A DNA stretch of 18,921 nt from NCBI GenBank assembly GCA_937895345.1, contig CALAWP010000001.1, forward strand, positions 1 to 18,921, written 5' to 3'. The notes under the pieces were generated by a model. It was not told the DNA's origin. It saw only the letters and a list, made by a program, of their open reading frames with translations, and made no database searches. A program made the position numbers and the translations under genes. Source of the DNA: an uncultured Paenibacillus sp. (GTDB lineage: Bacteria > Bacillota > Bacilli > Paenibacillales > Paenibacillaceae). How positions within the stretch are numbered: the stretch's first letter is position 1; the number at the start of each line of letters is the position of its first letter. Positions 1 to 7,980 of the stretch are shown piece by piece.

Positions 1-2
1 TG

Positions 3-3000
3 CGTCACGTCCACGCCCGCCGCCACGTCCATCGCGCCGCGGAAGAGCAGCCGCAGAGCTGGCTGCTCAAATGGAGCGACCCCGCGCTCGCGCATGAGCT
101 GCGCGGGGTTGAAGTGCTCCGCCGCCAGGAAGCGGCGGCGGTGGAAGAGATTCGTCCCGCCGCGGATGCCGGCGAGGACGTCGACGCTTGGCTGAGCCGG
201 CTGCGCGGCGAGCCGGGCGTCGAATACGTGCACCCGAATGGCCGGGTGCGCGTATTGGCGGCGGCTCCGCAAGAAGAAACCGTCCCTTCGGAGGCGGCTT
301 CGGAGGCAGCCCAGGGAGCTGCGGGCAAACGGGCAGCGAGTGCTGCCCCGTCTGTCCGGTCGGAGGAGCGGCCGAAGCCGCAAGGCGGCTTCGGCCCTCC
401 CGCGCTCCCGGAAGCGCCGCAGAGCGCAGCTTCGTCCGATAAGTTGCCCGCAGCGGTATCCGATTCGCTGCCCGCAACGCCATCCGATTCGTCGACGGCA
501 GCGTCATCCGGATCAACTTCCGCTGCGCCAACGGAGGCCGACGGCTCGCCCGGACAGACCTCGCTCGACCCGCAGGGCGCCGATACCGGCGGGACTGCAG
601 GCGGCGCAGCGGCCGGCGAGACCGCCGACCAAGCCGATGCCGGCAAGGGGGCGGCTTACAAGGGGCTTGCCGCGGATACGGCGCCAAGCGGGAACGCCGC
701 CATTCAGACGGCGCGAAACGCGGCCCAGACTTCCGCCAAACCGAACGATCCCGAGCTGGGCAAGCAGCAGCATTTGCAAATAATCGGAGCCGAGAAAGCC
801 TGGCAAACCGTCCGCAGCAACACGGACATCGTCATTGCGCTGGTCGATACCGGCGTCGATCTGGATCATCCCGATCTGAAGGACAATCTGGTCGCAGGCC
901 GAAATCTGGTTCATCCGAAGCTGCCGCCGGAGGACGACAACGGACACGGCACCAGCGTGGCCGGCGTATTGGCGGCGGTCGGCAATAACGGCAAAGGGGT
1001 TGCCGGCGTACTTTGGCAAGCTAAAGTGATGCCGATCAAGGCATTGGACGGACATGGCGACGGGACGGAAAAAGATTTGGGCGAAGGCATTCTGTATGCC
1101 GTCGACAACGGAGCCGACATCGTCGTGCTGTCCGTAGGGTTGTACCGGTATTCGCCTTATATGCGGGACATCGTGCAATATGCCGAAAGCAAAGGCGTGC
1201 TGCTGGTCGCGGCCGCCGGCAACGACGGGGTCGCCTTAGGCTCCAAGGCGGAGGTCAAATATCCGGCGGCGTACCCGACCGTGTTGGCCGTCGGCGGAGC
1301 CAAGGCGGACGGTTCGCCGGACGCCCGCTCAAACGGCGGGCCGGAGCTGGACTTGATCGCTCCTTGGACCGTCTATACGACGGCTCTGGGCGGCAAATAC
1401 CATAAGGAAGAAGGCACGTCCATGGCGGCGCCGCAAGCCGCCGCCGCTGCCGCGCTCGTGAAGGCGCTGCATCCCGATTGGGAACCTTATCAGGTGAGGG
1501 AGCTGCTCCGGCAAACGGCCAAGGACATCGGCGCTCCGGGCGTCGACAACAAGTCGGGCTACGGCTTGCTGCGCGTGGATGAGGCGGTGAACGGCCAGCT
1601 GTCCGCCGATCCGTACGAGCCGAACAACGGAAGCGGGTCCGCCAAGCCGTTTCCCGTGTTCAGCGAAATCGCGGCGGAGCTTTCTTCGACCGGAGACGAG
1701 GACTGGTTTGCGATCGAAGCTCCGGCGGACGGCAAATGGACGATTCGCTACGAAGGCACAGCCGGCGACGGCGCCGTGCCGGCCGTAAGCGTTGCGCTGT
1801 ACTCCGGCGGCAAGCTTCGGCAAACGGAAAGTACGAAGCTGTCGAGCGATACGTTTGAATTTCAAGCGGCCAAGGGCAAACATAGGATAAGAGTCCGTTC
1901 CGAAAGTCCGATCCATCGCAACGGATTTCGTTATAAGCTGATTTCCGGCTTCGAGGTGGCGGCGGATCGGTACGAGCCGAACGATACGTTCGCTTCCGCC
2001 TATGTCTTGCAGCCGAAGTCGCAGACGATCGAGGGCAATTTTCATCAGACGGCGGACCGTGACTGGTTTTCGATCGAGTTTAAGCAAGACGGCAAGCTGC
2101 AGCTTTTTGTCTCGACGGATACGGCACGAATCGATCCCGGCCTGTCCTTCCATAGGCAAGGGCAGTCGCTGAAGCTGTACGACGAGCAAAGGGAAGGCGA
2201 AACCGAATCTTCTCCAGTCATATCCGTCACGCCCGGCAAATATTATATCCGTGTTCATAACGCGATTTCGACGGACGCCAGCCCGACGGTCGGCAGCTAC
2301 AAGCTGACGGTTGATTACAAGCCGGAGCTGAGCGATCCGAACGAACCGAACGACAAGTCCTATGAAGCGTTGACGATCACGCCGGGCAACGAATATGTGG
2401 GGGTTATCGACAAAAAGACGGATGAGGACTGGTTCCAATTCCGGTTAGCCAAGCAAAGCGCGGTGCGCCTCCACATTACGGGGGTGCCGACGGGCTCCGA
2501 TCTGGTCCTGGAAAGCTTCGACAAACGGATGACCCGGCTGATGTCGGCGAATACGGGAACTTCGGGCAAGCTGAGCACCCGGGAAACCGTGCTGGAGCCC
2601 GGCGTCTATTACGTGAAGCTGACATCCGAAAAGCCTTTTAACAGCCAGTATTACCGTCTGTCGTTGGCGGCGGAGGAACTGGTGTCCGGATACAAGGATA
2701 TCGCGGACCATTGGGCGCGCGACGCGATTGCCGGCATGACCCGCATGGGCGTCGTGTCGGGAACCGGCCAGTACCGGTTCGAGCCTGACCGCAGCATTAC
2801 GCGGGCCGAAGCCGTCGTCATGCTGGCAAAGGCTTATAAGCCGCCGGTCTCGTCCGCTGCGGGCTCCAGGAAGTTTACGGACATCAAATCGTCCCATTGG
2901 GCATACGATGCCATTATGAAAGCGGCGCAGCAAGGCTGGGTGCAGGGCTTCCCTGACGGCAGCTTCAAGCCGAACCAGCCGATTACCCGGGCGGAGATGG

Positions 3001-3215
3001 CCGTCATGATCGGCCGCGCGGAAGGATTGAAGCCGCGAATCGCGTATTCGCGACCTTTTGACGATGTTGCGCCTTACGATTGGTATGCCCCCATGCTGAA
3101 CGCCATGCTGGCGGACGGCAAGCTCAAGGGGGTTGGCGAGCGCCGGTTCGAGCCTGACGGAAAGGCGAGCCGCGCCGCTTTTGCAACGCTTGTGTATCGT
3201 TATTTGACGGATTAG
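3..3215 (+). CDS. Secreted S8 (subtilisin-like) serine protease with PPC and SLH modules, 5' partial
   Basis: The reading frame is open to the left edge, so the signal peptide and true start lie outside the window; the GTG at 114 is only an internal codon. Numbering from that GTG, a prodomain-like segment ending GVEYVHPNGRVRVL is followed by an Ala/Ser/Gly/Thr-rich linker (about 50-205) and then the S8 domain. Its catalytic triad is visible: Asp245 in ALVDTGVDLDHPDL, His278 in NGHGTSVAG and Ser436 in GTSMAAPQ, with the oxyanion Asn in AAAGNDG. Three modules beginning DPYEPNN, DRYEPND and DPNEPND, each with a D(E/R)DWF motif, look like pre-peptidase C-terminal (PPC) domains. Three SLH repeats (about 865-1033) should hold the enzyme on the cell wall. 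The triad is intact, so activity is expected. The substrate is unknown. No terminator is seen before the DUF1146 gene. Confidence 0.9.
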   Translation, partial: RHVHARRHVHRAAEEQPQSWLLKWSDPALAHELRGVEVLRRQEAAAVEEIRPAADAGEDVDAWLSRLRGEPGVEYVHPNGRVRVLAAAPQEETVPSEAASEAAQGAAGKRAASAAPSVRSEERPKPQGGFGPPALPEAPQSAASSDKLPAAVSDSLPATPSDSSTAASSGSTSAAPTEADGSPGQTSLDPQGADTGGTAGGAAAGETADQADAGKGAAYKGLAADTAPSGNAAIQTARNAAQTSAKPNDPELGKQQHLQIIGAEKAWQTVRSNTDIVIALVDTGVDLDHPDLKDNLVAGRNLVHPKLPPEDDNGHGTSVAGVLAAVGNNGKGVAGVLWQAKVMPIKALDGHGDGTEKDLGEGILYAVDNGADIVVLSVGLYRYSPYMRDIVQYAESKGVLLVAAAGNDGVALGSKAEVKYPAAYPTVLAVGGAKADGSPDARSNGGPELDLIAPWTVYTTALGGKYHKEEGTSMAAPQAAAAAALVKALHPDWEPYQVRELLRQTAKDIGAPGVDNKSGYGLLRVDEAVNGQLSADPYEPNNGSGSAKPFPVFSEIAAELSSTGDEDWFAIEAPADGKWTIRYEGTAGDGAVPAVSVALYSGGKLRQTESTKLSSDTFEFQAAKGKHRIRVRSESPIHRNGFRYKLISGFEVAADRYEPNDTFASAYVLQPKSQTIEGNFHQTADRDWFSIEFKQDGKLQLFVSTDTARIDPGLSFHRQGQSLKLYDEQREGETESSPVISVTPGKYYIRVHNAISTDASPTVGSYKLTVDYKPELSDPNEPNDKSYEALTITPGNEYVGVIDKKTDEDWFQFRLAKQSAVRLHITGVPTGSDLVLESFDKRMTRLMSANTGTSGKLSTRETVLEPGVYYVKLTSEKPFNSQYYRLSLAAEELVSGYKDIADHWARDAIAGMTRMGVVSGTGQYRFEPDRSITRAEAVVMLAKAYKPPVSSAAGSRKFTDIKSSHWAYDAIMKAAQQGWVQGFPDGSFKPNQPITRAEMAVMIGRAEGLKPRIAYSRPFDDVAPYDWYAPMLNAMLADGKLKGVGERRFEPDGKASRAAFATLVYRYLTD
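371..395. repeat. Perfect inverted repeat inside the protease linker
   Basis: GCCGAAGCCG and CGGCTTCGGC flank the five bases CAAGG; the G at 370 and C at 396 add one more pair. The stem lies within the low-complexity coding linker and has no T-run, so it is not a terminator. It may simply reflect GC-rich repeat expansion. Confidence 0.6.
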
Positions 3216-3245
3216 CCGGACGTCCCGGGAAGGGAGGATACAAGG

Positions 3246-3281
3246 ATGGCAGACGCGCGTTCGCCGTTTCAGACGCTCTGA
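3246..3281 (+). other. 11-codon mini-ORF with a good ribosome site, upstream of and in frame with the DUF1146 gene
   Basis: AGGGAGGA at about 3231-3238 is followed by ATG 3246 and the peptide MADARSPFQTL, ending in TGA at 3279-3281. It is in the same frame as the DUF1146 gene 40 bases further on, whose own ATG has no clear Shine-Dalgarno. It could be a leader peptide allowing translational re-initiation, or a former N-terminal extension cut by a stop. Only the sequence arrangement supports it. Confidence 0.3.
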
Positions 3282-3320
3282 GTAGAAGCGGCCCGCGGAT
3301 GCGATCCTTCGTTCAAGCCT

Positions 3321-3593
3321 ATGAATGCCGAATATTACGACAGCCTGATCCAAGGCATGCGCAACGAAGCGGGGCTGACGGGGCTCATTGCGATCACCGT
3401 TACGCTTCTAAGCATTTTGTTCGTATGGATGCTGCTGCAGGAAGTGAAGTGGGACCGGATTTTCCAATATCCCCGGCGGCCCAAAGCCCGGATGCTGCAA
3501 GTGCTGCTTGCCGTCGTGCTGGGCAACGGCTTTGCGCAGTTTTTGCTCAAGTATTGGGATTACACGGTGCTGCTGCGCGGATTGGCGGAATAA
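3321..3593 (+). CDS. DUF1146 (YwzB-like) small membrane protein
   Basis: The 90-residue product has two hydrophobic stretches, about 20-42 (GLTGLIAITVTLLSILFVW) and 59-80 (LQVLLAVVLGNGFAQFLL). They are joined by a basic loop, VKWDRIFQYPRRPKARM. Size, topology and position just before murA fit the DUF1146/YwzB family of Firmicutes, which has no established biochemical role. The start ATG 3321 gives the usual family length, but no Shine-Dalgarno precedes it; translation may depend on the mini-ORF at 3246. It is probably cotranscribed with the protease, about 105 bp upstream. Confidence 0.75.
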   Translation: MNAEYYDSLIQGMRNEAGLTGLIAITVTLLSILFVWMLLQEVKWDRIFQYPRRPKARMLQVLLAVVLGNGFAQFLLKYWDYTVLLRGLAE

Positions 3594-3710
3594 CAACCTC
3601 GAAATATGTCAACAATGGGGAATAGACCGTACGAAATCGGCTTCACTTCTTGCTGATATTTGTCGATATTAAATAGTACGGATTAGAAAAATGTGGTTTA
3701 AAAAATTTCC

Positions 3711-3740
3711 TTGTCGACTCTTGATGCATAATGTTAAGAT
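3711..3740 (+). promoter_or_regulatory. Candidate sigma-A promoter for murA (extended -10)
   Basis: TTGTCG (3711-3716) is followed after 18 bp by TAAGAT (3735-3740), preceded by TG one base upstream (3732-3733), an extended -10. It sits in the most AT-rich stretch of the left half (3594-3840). Start near 3747 would give a leader of about 95 nt, containing a small hairpin (GGCAG-GAGT-CTGCC, 3756-3769). The -10 matches consensus at only four of six positions. Confidence 0.45.
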
Positions 3741-3842
3741 GGAGTTTAGTGATACGGCAGGAGTCTGCCCGAAAATAGGAAACAGATGAAGTAATTGATC
3801 ATTTTTTCAGCACAAAATTGCAATTCGCGGAGGGAACACAAG

Positions 3843-5351
3843 ATGACTAAAATTATCGTCCGCGGAGGCCAGCGCCTAACGGGTACGGTCCGCGTCAGCG
3901 GCGCCAAAAATGCAGTGCTCCCCATTCTTGCTGCCTCATTGTTAGCGACGGAAGGAGAAAGCGTCATCTGTGACGTGCCCCTCCTCGACGACGTCATGAC
4001 GATACAGAACGTGCTCGCATCGTTGGGCGCCCAGCTTCAATATAAAGACGAAAAGATGGTCAGCTCTGCGCCGATTATTTCTTCCTGCGAAGCTCCGTAC
4101 GAGCTTATTCGCAAAATGAGAGCTTCTTTTCTCGTGATGGGACCGCTTCTTGCCCGCATTGGGCGGGTCAAAATTTCGCTTCCCGGAGGCTGCGCCATCG
4201 GCACTCGTCCGATCGACCAGCATTTGAAGGGCTTCGAGGCGATGGGCGCGCGCATCACGCTTGGCCATGGCTTTATCGAGGCTTCGGCGGATCAGCGGCT
4301 TAAAGGCGCCAAAATTTATTTGGACGTCGCCAGCGTAGGCGCGACCGAAAACATTATGATGGCGGCCGCGTTGGCCGATGGGACAACCACTATCGAAAAC
4401 GCCGCCAAAGAACCGGAAATCGTGGATCTCGCCAACTACATCAATGCGATGGGCGGCAAGGTTCGCGGAGCGGGAACCGGCATGATCCGGATCGAAGGCG
4501 TGGAGCGCCTGCACGGCGCCAACCACAATGTCATTCCCGACCGGGTTGAAGCGGGAACGTATATGATCGCGGCGGCCATCACCGGCGGCGACGTCTTTAT
4601 CGAAGGCGCGATCGCCGACCATCTGACGCCGGTCATTTCCAAGCTTCAGGAGATGGGCGTCGTCATTACGGAGAGCGACAACGGCATTCGCGTTCAGGCG
4701 GGCGATACGCTGAAGGCGGTCGACGTCAAGACGCTGCCGCATCCGGGTTTCCCGACCGATATGCAGTCCCAGATGATGGCGCTGCTGCTTGTATCGGAAG
4801 GAACGAGCGTCGTGACGGAAACGGTGTTCGAGAACCGCTTCATGCATGTCGAAGAGTTTCAAAAGATGAACGCCCACATTAAAGTGGACGGCCGTTCGGC
4901 TATCGTGACCGGAGGCGCTCGTCTGTCGGGGGCAAAAGTATGCGCCACCGATCTGCGCGCCGGCGCCGCGCTCATTTGCGCCGGGTTGCGTGCCGACGGC
5001 GAGACGGAAGTATCCGGTCTGCATCACATCGACCGCGGCTACGTCGATATCGCCGGCAAACTGGCGGCGCTCGGCGCGGATATCCGCCGCGTGGAGACGG
5101 AAGCCGAAGCGGCGGTTGAAGCGACTGCGTCTGCCTCGGAACGGATGGCCGAGCCTGCCGGTACGGCAGTGGACGCCGTTGCTGCGCAGGAGGCTGAACC
5201 AGCCGGCGCTGTCCCGCTGGCGGCATCCGCCACCAAGACGCCGTCCGCCGGCAAAAGCGCCCACCCGGCCCCAGAAGCCGGCGAGTCGGCCGGCACCTTC
5301 AAGCGCGAGAAGGAAGTGGCCGTGTTGAAGGTACAGCCTACCTGGGCTTAA
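3843..5351 (+). CDS. murA: UDP-N-acetylglucosamine 1-carboxyvinyltransferase (MurA)
   Basis: This cytoplasmic enzyme transfers enolpyruvate from PEP to UDP-GlcNAc, the first committed step of peptidoglycan synthesis and the fosfomycin target. Visible landmarks are Lys22 in SGAKNAVLP, the PEP/fosfomycin-reactive Cys117 in LPGGCAIGTRP, and Asp306 in FPTDMQSQM followed by ETVFENRFMH. ATG 3843 is chosen because GGAGGG at 3829-3834 lies eight bases upstream; the TTG at 3795 has no such site. The product is 502 residues, against roughly 420-440 for the family. The core ends near residue 416 (GADIRRVE). Residues 417-502 are an Ala/Glu/Pro-rich tail ending VLKVQPTWA. It stands alone between its own promoter and a strong terminator, so it is probably monocistronic. 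Confidence 0.96.
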   Translation: MTKIIVRGGQRLTGTVRVSGAKNAVLPILAASLLATEGESVICDVPLLDDVMTIQNVLASLGAQLQYKDEKMVSSAPIISSCEAPYELIRKMRASFLVMGPLLARIGRVKISLPGGCAIGTRPIDQHLKGFEAMGARITLGHGFIEASADQRLKGAKIYLDVASVGATENIMMAAALADGTTTIENAAKEPEIVDLANYINAMGGKVRGAGTGMIRIEGVERLHGANHNVIPDRVEAGTYMIAAAITGGDVFIEGAIADHLTPVISKLQEMGVVITESDNGIRVQAGDTLKAVDVKTLPHPGFPTDMQSQMMALLLVSEGTSVVTETVFENRFMHVEEFQKMNAHIKVDGRSAIVTGGARLSGAKVCATDLRAGAALICAGLRADGETEVSGLHHIDRGYVDIAGKLAALGADIRRVETEAEAAVEATASASERMAEPAGTAVDAVAAQEAEPAGAVPLAASATKTPSAGKSAHPAPEAGESAGTFKREKEVAVLKVQPTWA

Positions 5352-5393
5352 ATATCGCAATTTCGCAATTGAATAGCTGTTGAGGCTACATAA

Positions 5394-5428
5394 ACGGGAT
5401 TATCCCCTAAAGGGATGATCCCGTTTTT
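5394..5428 (+). terminator. Intrinsic terminator of murA
   Basis: A 13-bp stem (ACGGGATTATCCC, 5394-5406, with GGGATGATCCCGT, 5412-5424; one T-G wobble) has the loop CTAAA and a T-run at 5424-5428. It lies 43 bp after the murA stop, between convergent genes. On the minus strand the T-run is only three bases, so it would be weak for the kinase transcript. Confidence 0.9.
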
Positions 5429-5510
5429 ACGTTTGCGCTGCAGCCCCGCCGCCGTATCTCAGGAACTGCTCTCAGTAACAAAATCAGACTTACAGCGTCG
5501 CCGCCGCCCC

Positions 5511-7124
5511 TCATTCCGACTGCAGGGGCAGTCGTACGATAAAATGCGCGCCGAGCTGAGGCTGTTCGGGGAAAGAGCATGCTTCCGGGGGGTCTATGGA
5601 GGAATTCGCCGCTGGACATACCGCTGCCGGAACATCCGCGGCCATGGCCAAGCTGCCCGCTGTCGGGCCCGCTGCCGGACCCGGTGGTGGACCCGCTGCC
5701 GGGCCCACCGCCGGCCCGGCCGGCGCCGCAGCGACATTGCCCGCTTGCTGCAGTTGCTGCAGAGCCAGCTCCCAGGCCGCGTTCCCTTGCGGCTCGGCCA
5801 GCGCGATTTCGCCGCGGTGTAGCTCCACGATTTTTGCGGCGATGGCCAAGCCGAGTCCGCTGCCGCCGGCATTGCGGTTGCGGGACGGGTCGGCTTTGTA
5901 AAATCGCTCGAATACCCGGTCGCGCTCTTCCTCCGGGATGCCGATGCCTGTATCCAGCACATGCGTTTCCGCGCGGCCGTCTGACGCTTTCAGCACGATG
6001 GCGATGCTCCCGCCGGGCGGCGTAAATTTTATGCTGTTCGCCAGCAAGTTGTGCCATACCTGGCTGAGCAAGTCCTCGTCGGCCGTAATTTCGAGAGCTT
6101 CCGTGTACAGCTCGACGTTCAGCCCTTTGGCCAGCCAAGCGGGCTCGTTCGCCAGCGCGACCTGGCGCAGCTGCCGGTCCAGCCGGTACGGCTTCGGATG
6201 GAACGGATGGTGCTGCGAGTCCAGGGAGGAAAGCTTAAGCAAGTTTTCGCTCATTTTCGATAAGCGGACGCTTTCCTGCTGGATAATGCCGACGTATCGC
6301 CGGCGTTCCTCGTCCGTCGCCGCGTCGCTGCGCAGCGCTTCGGCGAAGCCGTTGATCGAGGTGAGCGGAGACTGGATTTCATGCGAGACGTTGGCGACGA
6401 AGTCCTGCCGCATCCGCTCGATCCGGGAGAGGCCGCATGCCATCGTATTCATGCTGCCGGCCAGTTCCCCCAGCTCGTCGCTTCGGTTCACGGGCACGCG
6501 GACCGAGAAGTCTCCGGCCGCCATCCGAAGGGCCGCCGCGTTGATTTGCTTGATCGGCTTGACCAGGTAACGGGCCGCAATGACGATCAATACGGAACCG
6601 ATTGCCAGCAGCGAGCCGATAAGCGTCGAGACCGTCACGAGAAAATTGCTCGTTTGAGGCGCAGCGTTCGGCCGTATAAACAGTGTCCATTCCTCTCCGT
6701 CCTGCGTGACGAGTCTGCCGATCGCCGGAGTGCCGATCAATCGCTCTTGCACCGGTATGGCGGGAACCGCTGCAATGGGACCGGCTCTGCCGCTTACGGC
6801 GATGGCCATTCGATCGTCCGTCGTTCCTTTCAGCATGTCTTCTCCGTGCTCGCCGGCGGCGATGTGCTCGTTGCGGCCGTTCACCGCTACGATGGAAACC
6901 TTTTGGAGGAGAGCCATCTCGTCCAGAAACGGCTCCAAAGAGTCAGGTGCGGATACGTCGTACAGCTGCCGGATGCGCTCGATTGTTTCGCTCAGGTGCT
7001 CCCGCAGTTCCCCCCGCGAATGCTGCTTGAACAGCTGACTGGTGAGCACAAATGACAACGCGATGCTGACGAGCACGACCAGCAAAAAAGTCGTTGCGAT
7101 GCGCACGTACAGGCTGCGGATCAT
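5511..7124 (-). CDS. Sensor histidine kinase of a two-component system, with an insertion in the ATPase domain
   Basis: The product is a 537-residue membrane kinase: TM1 about 9-32, an extracytoplasmic sensor region about 33-160, TM2 161-188, HAMP about 189-240, and the phosphoacceptor His248 in VSHEIQSPL. The ATPase motifs are N box NLLANSIKFTP, G1 DTGIGIPEEE, F box ERFYKADP and G2 GGSGLGLAIA. Its ATG overlaps the regulator stop (ATGA, 7121-7124), so the two are translationally coupled. Residues about 450-524 form an Ala/Gly/Pro-rich insert with GPAAGP repeats. It sits between AEPQGNA and the final strand GAHFIVRLPLQ, which normally follow each other closely. The large outer domain argues against the BceS/intramembrane type. 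The signal is unknown; the divergent pump suggests an envelope stress or toxic compound. Confidence 0.92.
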   Translation of the reverse strand: MIRSLYVRIATTFLLVVLVSIALSFVLTSQLFKQHSRGELREHLSETIERIRQLYDVSAPDSLEPFLDEMALLQKVSIVAVNGRNEHIAAGEHGEDMLKGTTDDRMAIAVSGRAGPIAAVPAIPVQERLIGTPAIGRLVTQDGEEWTLFIRPNAAPQTSNFLVTVSTLIGSLLAIGSVLIVIAARYLVKPIKQINAAALRMAAGDFSVRVPVNRSDELGELAGSMNTMACGLSRIERMRQDFVANVSHEIQSPLTSINGFAEALRSDAATDEERRRYVGIIQQESVRLSKMSENLLKLSSLDSQHHPFHPKPYRLDRQLRQVALANEPAWLAKGLNVELYTEALEITADEDLLSQVWHNLLANSIKFTPPGGSIAIVLKASDGRAETHVLDTGIGIPEEERDRVFERFYKADPSRNRNAGGSGLGLAIAAKIVELHRGEIALAEPQGNAAWELALQQLQQAGNVAAAPAGPAVGPAAGPPPGPAAGPTAGSLAMAADVPAAVCPAANSSIDPPEACSFPEQPQLGAHFIVRLPLQSE

Positions 7125-7792
7125 AAGCCGTTTTCCAGCCGGTAGCCGAGTCCGCGCACGGTGGCAATGCGGAACCGGTACCGCTGCTCCGGGAATCGGT
7201 CACGAAGCCGTTTAATATGTACGTCGACCGTTCGTTCGTCGCCCTCGTAATCGATTCCCCATAATTGGGCGATAAGATCGTCGCGGGAAAACGTTTTGCC
7301 CGGGTAGCTGGCCAGCTTGAACAGCAGCTCGAATTCCTTCGGCGGAAGCGTCACCGCTTCTCCTCCCGCTACGATGCTGAAGTCGGAACGATTCATCGTG
7401 ACGTTGCCAAAGCCGACGGTTTGCGAAGCCGCGATGCGGTATCGCCTTAGAATCGCTTTCACTCTTGCCAGAAGCTCCGGCGGATCGAACGGCTTGACGA
7501 TGTAATCGTCCGCGCCCAGCTCGAAGCCGCGCACCTTGTGCGCCGTTTCGCCTTTGGCGGTAAGCATCAGCTTCGGAATGTCGCAGCTGCTGAGCGACGA
7601 GCACAGCGCCCATCCGTCCATGCGCGGCATCATGACATCGATAATGGCCAGGTCCGGCCGGACCGATTCCAGCTTCTCCAGCGCCTCTACGCCGTCTCCG
7701 GCTTCGACGACCTGATGGCCGTCCCGTTTCAGGAACAGGCCAATCAGCTCCCGAATGTTGGCGTCGTCGTCCACGACTACGATTTTCGGCAT
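7121..7792 (-). CDS. OmpR/PhoB-family response regulator
   Basis: The product has 223 residues. The receiver domain (1-115) shows acidic residues D8, D9 and D10, phosphoacceptor Asp52 (AIIDVMMPRMDG), Thr78 (LMLTAKG) and Lys100 (YIVKPFDP). The C-terminal winged helix (about 130-223) shows LPPKEFELLFKLA, DERTVDVHIKRLRDR and the terminal hairpin RGLGYRLE, typical of OmpR/PhoB regulators that bind direct repeats as dimers. ATG 7792 has a perfect GGAGGT (7801-7806) eight bases away. It is first in an operon with the kinase and divergent from the efflux operon, the common arrangement for a local regulator. The 11-bp repeats at 7854-7897 are its likely target. Confidence 0.95.
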   Translation of the reverse strand: MPKIVVVDDDANIRELIGLFLKRDGHQVVEAGDGVEALEKLESVRPDLAIIDVMMPRMDGWALCSSLSSCDIPKLMLTAKGETAHKVRGFELGADDYIVKPFDPPELLARVKAILRRYRIAASQTVGFGNVTMNRSDFSIVAGGEAVTLPPKEFELLFKLASYPGKTFSRDDLIAQLWGIDYEGDERTVDVHIKRLRDRFPEQRYRFRIATVRGLGYRLENGL

Positions 7793-7853
7793 AGTTTACG
7801 ACCTCCGTCATTTTTGTCCGAGTACTTCAATCTACCTACCAAATTAAACCTGA

Positions 7854-7897
7854 AAGCTGAAAGGAAGCTGAAAAACAGCTAAAGCCCAGTTAAATCT
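7854..7897 (+). promoter_or_regulatory. Four direct repeats in 11-bp register: candidate response-regulator operator for the efflux operon
   Basis: Successive 11-mers are AAGCTGAAAGG (7854), AAGCTGAAAAA (7865), CAGCTAAAGCC (7876) and CAGTTAAATCT (7887). All fit MAGYTRAA followed by three variable bases. An 11-bp direct-repeat period is typical of PhoB/PhoP-type boxes. The fourth repeat falls where a -35 would sit for the weak -10 CATATT (7914-7919), as in promoters that need the activator. An alternative start signal is the extended -10 TGCTACATT (7935-7943). The repeats lie 62 bp upstream of the regulator start, so autoregulation is possible. Confidence 0.65.
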
Positions 7898-7980
7898 TGT
7901 CCGGCCGCTTGTTCATATTGCGTTCACGAAGGTGTGCTACATTGCGCTGGAAACCAGCAAAATCGGAGGGAGATATCGGC

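Noticed and set aside
114..116. GTG 114 as the start of the protease gene
   Set aside because: The frame is open to the window edge and already codes a prodomain-like sequence (WLLKWSDPALAHEL) upstream, so this is an internal codon.
1329..2438. Long minus-strand frame (369 codons) across the protease gene
   Set aside because: It is the antisense shadow of a well-supported S8/PPC coding sequence; its translation has no recognisable motif. The same holds for the minus-strand frame at 3942-5360 opposite murA.
3795..3842. TTG 3795 as the murA start
   Set aside because: No ribosome site precedes it, whereas ATG 3843 has GGAGGG at ideal distance and gives the normal MurA N-terminus.
5596..5901. 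Plus-strand Gly/Pro/Ala-rich frame opposite the kinase insert
   Set aside because: It is produced by reading the GC-rich repeat backwards; no ribosome site, no family.
7897..7919. TTGTCC/CATATT as an ordinary sigma-A promoter of the efflux operon
   Set aside because: The spacer would be only 11 bp; an activator-dependent promoter using the repeats instead of a -35 fits better.
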